A DNA stretch of 5,425 bases from Deltaproteobacteria bacterium (lineage in GTDB: Bacteria; Desulfobacterota; Syntrophobacteria; BM002), in contig JAGFXI010000266.1 of the NCBI GenBank assembly GCA_017861095.1, forward strand, positions 1 through 5,425. The letters are read 5' to 3'. The position numbers were made by a program, and so were the translations under genes. This document shows, piece by piece, positions 1 to 4,721 of this stretch (position 1 is its first letter; each line of letters begins with the position of its first letter). Under the pieces are notes generated by a model that searched no databases, was not told the DNA's origin, and saw only the letters and a list, made by a program, of their open reading frames with translations.

Positions 1-455
1 TCCGGGCTCTTGCCGATGAGATTATCGATGTTGTACTCGTTGCTGAGGTCGCGGCGGAGCGAGGAGATCTCCCGCTTGAAACGGAGTCGTTCGAGGGCCT
101 TGGTGATGGCGATGTGGAGACCGTCGAAATCGATGGGCTTGGTGAGGTAGTCGTCGGCGCCCTCGTTCATGGCCTGGACCACGTTCTTGATTTCCCCGTG
201 GGCCGTGACCATGATCACCGCGGGATAGTCATCGAGAGCCCTGATCTTCCGGAGCGTCTCCAGGCCGTCCACGCCCGGCGGCATGGAGATGTCCAGGAGC
301 ACCACATCAGGCGGCGACTCCGCCACCTGGTTGAGGGCCTCCTCGCTGTTGGCCGCTTCAACAATCCGGTACTCTTTTTTCAGTGCCCCCTTGAGGGACC
401 TGCGAAAAGAGTCGTCGTCATCCACGATGAGGATCTTGAACAGCGAATCGTTCAT
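1..455 (-). CDS. NtrC-family sigma-54-dependent response regulator, N-terminal part (3' end outside window)
   Basis: Reading leftward from the ATG at 455-453, an open frame of 151 codons runs off the window edge. The start, MNDSLFKILIVDDDDSF, opens a complete CheY-like receiver domain (about residues 6-122). Acidic pocket residues are D12/D13, the phospho-acceptor is D55 in LLDISMPPGVDG, the conserved Thr is T84 (MVTAHG) and the conserved Lys is K106 (LTKPID). A linker helix follows. Residues 145-151, NLIGKSP, match the usual opening of the sigma-54 AAA+ activator domain, so a full protein would be expected to carry AAA+ and helix-turn-helix domains of about 300 more residues. A strong ribosome binding site, AGGTGGTGA (466-474), lies 5 bases before the ATG. 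The gene sits 61 bases after the hybrid kinase on the same strand, so the two are very likely co-transcribed and cognate. The expected role is activation of sigma-54 promoters after phosphorylation; the target genes are unknown. Confidence 0.93.
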   Translation of the reverse strand, partial: MNDSLFKILIVDDDDSFRRSLKGALKKEYRIVEAANSEEALNQVAESPPDVVLLDISMPPGVDGLETLRKIRALDDYPAVIMVTAHGEIKNVVQAMNEGADDYLTKPIDFDGLHIAITKALERLRFKREISSLRRDLSNEYNIDNLIGKSP

Positions 456-465
456 GCCCTTCACC

Positions 466-474
466 ACCTACCTG
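466..474 (-). promoter_or_regulatory. Shine-Dalgarno site of the response regulator
   Basis: On the minus strand the sequence AGGTGGTGA is close to the ideal AGGAGGTGA and is followed by AGGGC and then ATG (spacing 5). It fixes the start at 455 and suggests efficient translation of the regulator relative to the kinase, whose own site is weaker or occluded. Confidence 0.7.
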
Positions 475-480
475 GAAGTC

Positions 481-505
481 GCCGGGAGATGAGCCTCTTC
501 CCGGC
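481..505. repeat. Inverted repeat (7-bp stem, 11-nt loop) between kinase and regulator genes
   Basis: GCCGGGA (481-487) and TCCCGGC (499-505) are perfect complements separated by 11 bases. In the minus-strand transcript the hairpin would start 11 bases after the kinase stop codon and end just before the regulator's ribosome binding site. No T-run follows on either strand, so it is not a classical terminator. It may act as an mRNA processing or stability element that sets the kinase-to-regulator ratio; this role is inferred. Confidence 0.45.
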
Positions 506-516
506 GCTGCTCCTGG

Positions 517-3500
517 TTACCCGACAGCCTTGAACCTGAGGCTGAAGGTCGTGCCTTTGCCCACCGTGCTTTCAACCTGGATGGTGGCCTGGTTCTTCTC
601 CAACAGCTGGCGCGCGATCGCCAGACCCAGGCCGGTTCCCTCCGGTTTGTTAGTAAAAAATGGATCGAAGATCTTATCGATGTTCTCAGGGGGAATGCCC
701 ACCCCCGTGTCTGTTACCTTCAGATCCACGCGCTTCTTCTCGGGATCGCGGCGTGTGGAGATCGTGAGATCCCCGCCGTCGGGCATGGCCTGCATGGCGT
801 TGATCACCAGGTTGATGAGAACCTGGGAGATCTGGGCCGGATCGATGAGCGCCGGCAGCAGGGACTCTTGCAGTTCCAGATGCACCTGGACCCCGTGCTT
901 TTGCAACTGGACCCGGATGAAGTCGTTGACGCTCTGCACCACGTCGTTGATTGATGTCTCTACGAGGTGCGCCGGTCTCGGCTTGGAGAACTCCAGGATC
1001 TCGGAGATGATCCGCTCGATTTTCTTGACCTCTTTCTGGATGTCCAGCATGTAGACCTGGTGTTCCTGATCCAGCCTGAGATCCCGCAAGAGAATCTGGG
1101 TATTGAGGTTGATTGTGGCCATGGGGTTGCGGATCTCATGGGCGATACCGGCTGCCAGGGTGCCGAGGGAGGCCATCTTGTCCGCCTGGAGGAGCTGCTT
1201 CTGCATCTTGATCTTATCGGTCACATCGAGGCCGTAGTTGATGATGAGAGAGAGGTTACCCGAGGCGTCGTAGATGGGGTAGGTGTACTCCTCGATGGTC
1301 CGGTTGATCACCGGATTGTCATCCAGGCGATGGGAGGGCTCGCCGGTGCGGATGGTCTTGGTGACCGGGCAGTTGGCGCAGGGCTCGGTCCCCCGACGAA
1401 AGGCGACGTAACACTTCTTGCCGATGAGAGACCGGATCGTCTCGCCGAAGAGAGAGGCGGTCGTCTTGTTCGCCATGATGATGTTGTAGTCGAGATCGGT
1501 GATGGAGAGAGGCGACATGATCCCGTCGAAGACCGCCATGAGCCGTTGCTTGCTTTCCAGGATGGCCTGCTCCAGGTGACGCTGGCGAAGCTCCTTCTCT
1601 TTTCTGATGGTGATGTCTCTCACGACCGACATGAGGAACTTCTCACCCTTGAGCTTTAAGATGGAGGTGTTCACCTCGACGGGCACCTTGCCGCCGTCCT
1701 TGCAAAGCATGCTCTCTTCGAGGTGCTGGGTTGGGTCGAGCGGCTGGGGCCGGACGTCGGTCTCCCGCCGGAGGAGATCGGCCATGTTCAGACGGAGGAG
1801 CTCTTCCCGGTCGTAGCCAAGCATCTGGCACGCCATGGTGTTCACGTCCACGATGCGGCCGCCTACGTCCTCGAGGAACACCGCATCGTTGGCACCCTCG
1901 ATCAGGGTACGGTAGCGCTCCTCCGACTCCTTGAGAGCCTGCTCGGTCTGCTTGCGCTCGGTGACGTCCTCCAAGATGGCCTGGAGAGCCGGTCTGCCAT
2001 CATACGATATGGTACCCAGCTTGATCCGGGTATCCATGGCGATGCCGTCCTCGGCCAGGCCGCGGACATCGAGCGTCTCCTCCGTCCCCGTGGCGGGATC
2101 ACGGCTAAGCCGGGCGAGGAGGTCCCGTAGACGCCTGCGATCCTCCGGATGGAAGAGCTCTACAAACTCGCGGCCGATGAGAGCTAACGGGTCGGCGCAG
2201 CGAAACATGCTGACCATGACCGGGTTGCAGTAGTGAATGACCCCGCGGCTGTTGATGATGCTGATGGGGTAGAGGTTCCCATCCACGAGGGAGCGATACT
2301 TCTCTTCGGAGCGGATGAGGGCTCCCTGGAGTGCCCGGCGCTCCTCCTCATTCTCCAAGGCTTTGGCGAGCATGGAAAAGACGGCGACATCGTCGGGGAG
2401 AATGAGGTAAGGGCTGGTGAAGCCGATGCAGAACCCCCCGTGGACTTTGCTGTTCACCTCGAGGGCCTTTCCCAAGCAAGCGGTCCACCGATGGCGCTTG
2501 ACGAGGCGATCACCCTTGAATTCGGCGGTCCCGCCCAGGCGTTCGAGGATGAGAGCCTGTCCAGGGGGGCCGGCCATAATTTTCCCCATGAGCGGCCCCG
2601 AGACCTCTCGCTCCTCCGGTTCGCCCTCGCCAGTCGGGGTAATGATGAGAGAAATCTGGGTCTCCGGATCCCCAACGCGATAGTAGAGGGCGTGCGAGCC
2701 ATTGAGAAGGAGCCGTGCTTCCTGGACGATCTTCCGGATATTGGCCAGGTGGTCCGTCCCGAGGCTGAGGAAGAGCTGGTTCAGGCCGCCGGTCCGCTGC
2801 TCGAGGAGCTTCTTGTGGGTGATGTCCAGGAGTATCCCGCTGATATGGTCGACCTCGCCCCGGTCATCGAGAACGGCCTGGCTTCGCACCTGCACCCACT
2901 TTCTCTGGCCGTCGCGACTCTGAATATGGAACTCGCGAACGATGCCGCCGTGGTTCTCCGGCCCGTGCCCGAGTAACTCCACGGCGAGGGACTCCATTCC
3001 GTTATCCGTGAGAGAGGCCCAGATCTGCGGATTCCCACTCAGCGCCTCCGCCGAGTAACCGGTCAGTCCTTCCACCTTGTTGTCCACAAACCGGAGCCTG
3101 CCGTCGGGGAGGAGCGTGAAGACAACGCCCGGGATGTTCTCGAGGAGCGTCCGGAACGTTTCCTCCGAACGCCGGATCTGATGAAACTGCCAGCGCTCGT
3201 GGAGGACCCGCTTGATCTTGGCCTCGAACTCCTCCTTGCTGAAGGGCTTCTGGATGAAGTCGAGGGCACCCGCCGCCATCACATCATCGTAGGAGTACCG
3301 CATATTAAAGGCGGTCATGAGGATGACGTCCACGGCCGGATAGTGCTTTTTGATGAAGCGAGTGAGCTGGAGGCCGTCGAGGCCGGGCATGGAAATATCG
3401 CTCACCACAATGGAGAAGGCCTGGCTGCCGAGGAGCTTTTTCGCCTGCGTCGCATCAGAGGCCGTCGCCACCCCGAGGCCGATGCCGCGAATGAGCTCGG

Positions 3501-3648
3501 CACAGAGCTCGCGAACCTCGGTCACGTCGTCAACGACGAGAACTGTATCAGCCCGTTGTGCAATACGTGACCAGCCGTATGACGCGGAAGGGTTCATCGG
3601 CCTGCTCTGACCCCTGGGGTATTCGCTCCGAGGTGCTGGGACCTTCAC
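517..3648 (-). CDS. Cytoplasmic hybrid histidine kinase: receiver-PAS-GAF-PAS-PAS-PAS-HisKA-HATPase
   Basis: A 1043-residue sensor kinase with no transmembrane segment, so it should sense cytosolic signals. An N-terminal receiver (about 34-150) has D40/D41, phospho-Asp D84 (VVSDISMPGLDG), T112 and K134. A PAS/PAC unit (about 160-282) and a GAF-like region (about 285-430, less certain) follow. Three more PAS units lie at about 445-566, 572-683 and 698-812; the last carries C746, C757 and C760 (CANCP). The HisKA domain has H837 in GIAHEIRNP. The HATPase domain has N-box N946/N950, G1 box DTGVGI (980-985), F box DPFFTN (995-1000) and G2 box GTGLGL (1004-1009), so the catalytic core looks intact. 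The receiver comes first and there is no C-terminal receiver or Hpt, so the output is probably the NtrC-type regulator encoded next. The start used is a GTG at 3648 with AGGAG four bases upstream. An ATG at 3597 (residue 18) is possible but has a poorer site (GCAGG). The stop is TAA at 519-517. The domain calls are secure; the signal is unknown. Confidence 0.95.
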   Translation of the reverse strand: MKVPAPRSEYPRGQSRPMNPSASYGWSRIAQRADTVLVVDDVTEVRELCAELIRGIGLGVATASDATQAKKLLGSQAFSIVVSDISMPGLDGLQLTRFIKKHYPAVDVILMTAFNMRYSYDDVMAAGALDFIQKPFSKEEFEAKIKRVLHERWQFHQIRRSEETFRTLLENIPGVVFTLLPDGRLRFVDNKVEGLTGYSAEALSGNPQIWASLTDNGMESLAVELLGHGPENHGGIVREFHIQSRDGQRKWVQVRSQAVLDDRGEVDHISGILLDITHKKLLEQRTGGLNQLFLSLGTDHLANIRKIVQEARLLLNGSHALYYRVGDPETQISLIITPTGEGEPEEREVSGPLMGKIMAGPPGQALILERLGGTAEFKGDRLVKRHRWTACLGKALEVNSKVHGGFCIGFTSPYLILPDDVAVFSMLAKALENEEERRALQGALIRSEEKYRSLVDGNLYPISIINSRGVIHYCNPVMVSMFRCADPLALIGREFVELFHPEDRRRLRDLLARLSRDPATGTEETLDVRGLAEDGIAMDTRIKLGTISYDGRPALQAILEDVTERKQTEQALKESEERYRTLIEGANDAVFLEDVGGRIVDVNTMACQMLGYDREELLRLNMADLLRRETDVRPQPLDPTQHLEESMLCKDGGKVPVEVNTSILKLKGEKFLMSVVRDITIRKEKELRQRHLEQAILESKQRLMAVFDGIMSPLSITDLDYNIIMANKTTASLFGETIRSLIGKKCYVAFRRGTEPCANCPVTKTIRTGEPSHRLDDNPVINRTIEEYTYPIYDASGNLSLIINYGLDVTDKIKMQKQLLQADKMASLGTLAAGIAHEIRNPMATINLNTQILLRDLRLDQEHQVYMLDIQKEVKKIERIISEILEFSKPRPAHLVETSINDVVQSVNDFIRVQLQKHGVQVHLELQESLLPALIDPAQISQVLINLVINAMQAMPDGGDLTISTRRDPEKKRVDLKVTDTGVGIPPENIDKIFDPFFTNKPEGTGLGLAIARQLLEKNQATIQVESTVGKGTTFSLRFKAVG

Positions 3649-3652
3649 GGAT

Positions 3653-3665
3653 CTCCTGGAAGGAG
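3653..3665 (-). promoter_or_regulatory. Kinase ribosome binding site inside a small hairpin
   Basis: On the minus strand, CTCCT (3665-3661), loop TCC, then AGGAG (3657-3653) forms a 5-bp hairpin whose 3' arm is the Shine-Dalgarno sequence of the GTG start at 3648. It supports the GTG as start and would partly mask it. The stem is short, so the effect on translation is inferred and may be modest. Confidence 0.45.
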
Positions 3666-3709
3666 TCTCCCCGGCTGTATTCGGCTACTCACCTGTCTGG
3701 GATGACCCC

Positions 3710-3727
3710 CACGGTGCCCGCACCGTG
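3710..3727. repeat. Perfect inverted repeat CACGGTGC-CC-GCACCGTG in kinase leader
   Basis: The two 8-base arms (3710-3717 and 3720-3727) are exact complements around a 2-base centre. It lies about 30-50 bases downstream of the predicted kinase transcription start. As DNA it resembles an operator for a dimeric regulator. As RNA it would form a compact hairpin in the leader. No T-run follows, so a terminator role is unlikely. The binding partner is unknown. Confidence 0.5.
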
Positions 3728-3764
3728 TATTCAGATCAGCCTCTCCTCAATCACAGCATCTTTA

Positions 3765-3793
3765 AGTTTACCATCGTCGCGAAAAGATTACAA
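3765..3793 (-). promoter_or_regulatory. Predicted sigma-70-type promoter for kinase-regulator operon
   Basis: On the minus strand there is TTGTAA (3793-3788, 4/6 to the -35 consensus), a 17-base spacer and TAAACT (3770-3765, 4/6 to the -10), with TGG directly before the -10 as an extended -10 element. Transcription would begin near 3758, giving a leader of about 110 bases before the GTG. This is a sequence-match prediction only. Confidence 0.4.
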
Positions 3794-3903
3794 TCGTACT
3801 CTAGCCCGCATTATGCACGAGATGCCGTTGCGAAACCGTGGAGATGGTCGTGCCACCGGGGCTCCTCGAGTTCCGTGCGCCCCGAGCGTAACGGTGCCCT
3901 GTG

Positions 3904-3934
3904 TTGACAAGGCGACCCTCCCGTGCTAGATAAT
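3904..3934 (+). promoter_or_regulatory. Predicted strong promoter of the tRNA-Arg gene
   Basis: A perfect -35 TTGACA (3904-3909), a 17-base spacer and TAGATA (3927-3932, within TAGATAAT), preceded by TGC as an extended -10 element. Transcription would start near 3940, about 44 bases before the tRNA. This is the best promoter match in the window and is typical of stable-RNA genes. Confidence 0.6.
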
Positions 3935-3983
3935 ACACCTTGTCGGCCACGGGGGCTCCGGTCCTCGTAGGCGGCACGCCTGT

Positions 3984-4056
3984 GGGCGACTAGCTCAGTG
4001 GATAGAGCGTTGGTCTCCGGAACCAAAGGTCCCGGGTTCGATCCCCGCCTTTGGGT
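3984..4056 (+). tRNA. tRNA-Arg (anticodon CCG) with abnormal 3' end, probable pseudo-tRNA
   Basis: The 5' acceptor strand GGGCGAC (3984-3990) is followed by T8/A9, a D stem GCTC/GAGC (3993-3996/4005-4008) with loop AGTGGATA, and an anticodon stem TTGGT/ACCAA (4010-4014/4022-4026). The anticodon loop CTCCGGA places CCG at 4017-4019, which reads Arg codon CGG. The variable loop is AGGTC and the T loop is TTCGATC (4037-4043). Conserved U8, G18G19, A21, U33 and TTCxA positions are all present. The T stem pairs at 4 of 5 positions, then homology stops: 4049-4055 read CTTTGGG, where a partner of GGGCGAC should read GTCGCCC. The acceptor stem therefore cannot form and no CCA is encoded. The identity is certain, but function is doubtful unless the 3' end is repaired or the sequence is an assembly join. 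It has its own strong promoter upstream and a terminator about 220 bases downstream. Confidence 0.75.
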
Positions 4057-4060
4057 TACT

Positions 4061-4080
4061 CCCCGCACTATTCCCCGCAC
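4061..4080. repeat. Short direct repeats CCCCGCAC
   Basis: CCCCGCAC occurs at 4061-4068 and 4073-4080, each preceded by T. The shorter TCCCCGC also occurs at 4042-4048, exactly where the tRNA sequence departs from the expected T arm. Three copies of TCCCCGC in 39 bases next to the broken tRNA end suggest a slippage or recombination footprint, though copies this short could also be chance. Confidence 0.45.
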
Positions 4081-4275
4081 GGCCGACCAAATCGGTTACT
4101 TGTCTCACATTCGAAACGGATGGTGGGCAAGACGACACCTCTCCCGTGGTGACCGGTATCATCAAGATTGAATTCAACTAGCAAGAATCTTGCCGTTCTA
4201 CACACCCTTTTTTTCGACGATCGAGGTAGGTTCACACCTTCAGCCACAGCGGCCTGACTGCGAGCCTCACCCTTT

Positions 4276-4309
4276 CCCCGTTCAGGCAGATTTGCCTGAA
4301 CGGGGTTTT
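4276..4309 (+). terminator. Rho-independent terminator, perfect 13-bp hairpin plus TTTT
   Basis: CCCCGTTCAGGCA (4276-4288), loop GATT and TGCCTGAACGGGG (4293-4305) form an uninterrupted 13-bp, GC-rich stem followed by TTTTC. On the minus strand the hairpin is followed by AAAGGG, so termination favours the plus strand. The only plus-strand gene upstream is the tRNA, whose 3' end lies about 220 bases away, so this probably ends that transcript. The T tract is short, so strength is uncertain. Confidence 0.7.
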
Positions 4310-4311
4310 CG

Positions 4312-4342
4312 CTCCCTTTCTTCGGACCGGCGACAAAGGGAG
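4312..4342. repeat. Inverted repeat CTCCCTTT / AAAGGGAG
   Basis: The 8-base arms at 4312-4319 and 4335-4342 are perfect complements around a 15-base loop, starting 6 bases after the terminator stem. No T-run follows on either strand. It may be a second extragenic hairpin associated with the terminator or the edge of a repetitive extragenic block. Confidence 0.5.
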
Positions 4343-4364
4343 GGCTGACAGAGAGTAGCAGGAA

Positions 4365-4413
4365 GTTGGCAACTGGCAGTAGACAGTAAGCAGTGAGCAG
4401 TCGGCAGAAGGCA
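4365..4413. repeat. Degenerate heptamer tandem repeat, seven units, consensus GTNGGCA
   Basis: Seven consecutive 7-base units read GTTGGCA, ACTGGCA, GTAGACA, GTAAGCA, GTGAGCA, GTCGGCA and GAAGGCA, with CA ending every unit in exact phase. On the reverse strand it reads as CTGCC/CTGCT-type repeats that translate as LLTAYCLL-like peptides, a frequent source of spurious hypothetical proteins in environmental genomes. It resembles the heptameric short tandem repeats described in cyanobacteria (STRR) in form, not in sequence. Function is unknown. Confidence 0.8.
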
Positions 4414-4529
4414 GCCTTCGGCGTGGGGGAGGGTGGCGGTTCCACGTTATAGGAAAAGAATCCGTATGACTCCGTGTCCCATGCGAACGATGTAGAAATC
4501 TGAGGAGGTCTGCGTAAATCCCCGTCCCA

Positions 4530-4543
4530 TTCTCCTCGGAGAA
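4530..4543. promoter_or_regulatory. Perfect palindrome TTCTCC-TC-GGAGAA, candidate operator
   Basis: A 6-2-6 inverted repeat ends 4 bases upstream of the predicted -35 of the yjbH-like gene. Its position fits a binding site for a dimeric transcription factor acting as activator, or as repressor if it overlaps polymerase contacts. No family-specific consensus is recognised. Confidence 0.35.
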
Positions 4544-4547
4544 GTGC

Positions 4548-4575
4548 TTGACTCGGGCAAGTGTTCGCGTAAGAT
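4548..4575 (+). promoter_or_regulatory. Predicted sigma-70-type promoter of the yjbH-like gene
   Basis: TTGACT (4548-4553, 5/6 to -35), a 16-base spacer and TAAGAT (4570-4575, 4/6 to -10). Transcription would start near 4582, leaving a leader of about 140 bases. Within the leader, CACGG...CCGTG and an inner GTCG...CGAC (between about 4629 and 4662) could form a stem, but I cannot match it to a known riboswitch. Confidence 0.45.
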
Positions 4576-4721
4576 ACTGGCCTCTGTGAACCCAGGCACA
4601 GACGCTCAGGGTGAGCCCACCTTGGCGTCACGGTCCCGTCGGCTCTCGGCGCGACTCCGTGCGGCCTTTCCACGTCGGTCTCCTTCAGCACCCGGCGTTG
4701 ATCAGCGAATGCACTACTGAC

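Larger units (their letters stand above)
3649..3983. other. Divergent intergenic region between kinase gene and tRNA
   Basis: I see no credible protein gene in these 335 bases. Open frames here are short, lack ribosome binding sites and do not resemble known families. The stretch contains the kinase leader and predicted promoter (minus strand), an 18-bp inverted repeat within the leader, and the predicted tRNA promoter (plus strand). About 110 bases separate the two divergent -35 elements. Confidence 0.6.
4057..4721. other. Long intergenic region without a protein gene
   Basis: These 665 bases contain repeats, a terminator hairpin and the promoter and leader of the yjbH-like gene, but I find no credible coding region. 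A long minus-strand open frame (5423 to 4068) spans it, but that frame lies antisense to the real yjbH-like gene and then reads through the terminator hairpin and the heptamer repeat, giving low-complexity protein. The stretch 4085-4275 shows only a TTGAATTCAA palindrome (4168-4177), a small hairpin (4181-4193) and a T7 tract (4208-4214), with no assignable role. Confidence 0.6.

Noticed and set aside
114..533. 139-codon plus-strand open frame at the left end
   Set aside because: It overlaps antisense to the response regulator, whose receiver residues D12, D55, T84 and K106 are all in place.
967..2976. Plus-strand open frames of 135-247 codons opposite the kinase gene
   Set aside because: They are shadows of the GC-rich kinase frame. 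The minus strand carries full receiver, PAS and kinase motifs across the same bases.
3840..3855. Possible sigma-54 promoter on the minus strand (TGGCACG)
   Set aside because: The -24 half matches but the -12 position reads TCTCC and lacks the essential GC, so it is not a usable sigma-54 site. No GG-N10-GC match was found before the yjbH-like gene either.
4164..4214. Second terminator after the tRNA (hairpin 4181-4193 with T7 at 4208-4214)
   Set aside because: The 5-bp stem is weak and ends 14 bases before the T tract, which is too far for intrinsic termination.
4365..4413. CRISPR array
   Set aside because: The units are 7 bases, directly adjacent and degenerate, with no spacers. They are simple tandem repeats.
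4502..4508. AGGAGGT Shine-Dalgarno-like sequence
   Set aside because: No ATG, GTG or TTG start with an open frame lies within the normal distance downstream, so it is probably chance.
4582..4721. Riboswitch (for example c-di-GMP GEMM) in the yjbH leader
   Set aside because: Some stems are possible but the conserved GEMM core sequences are absent and no other known class could be matched by eye.
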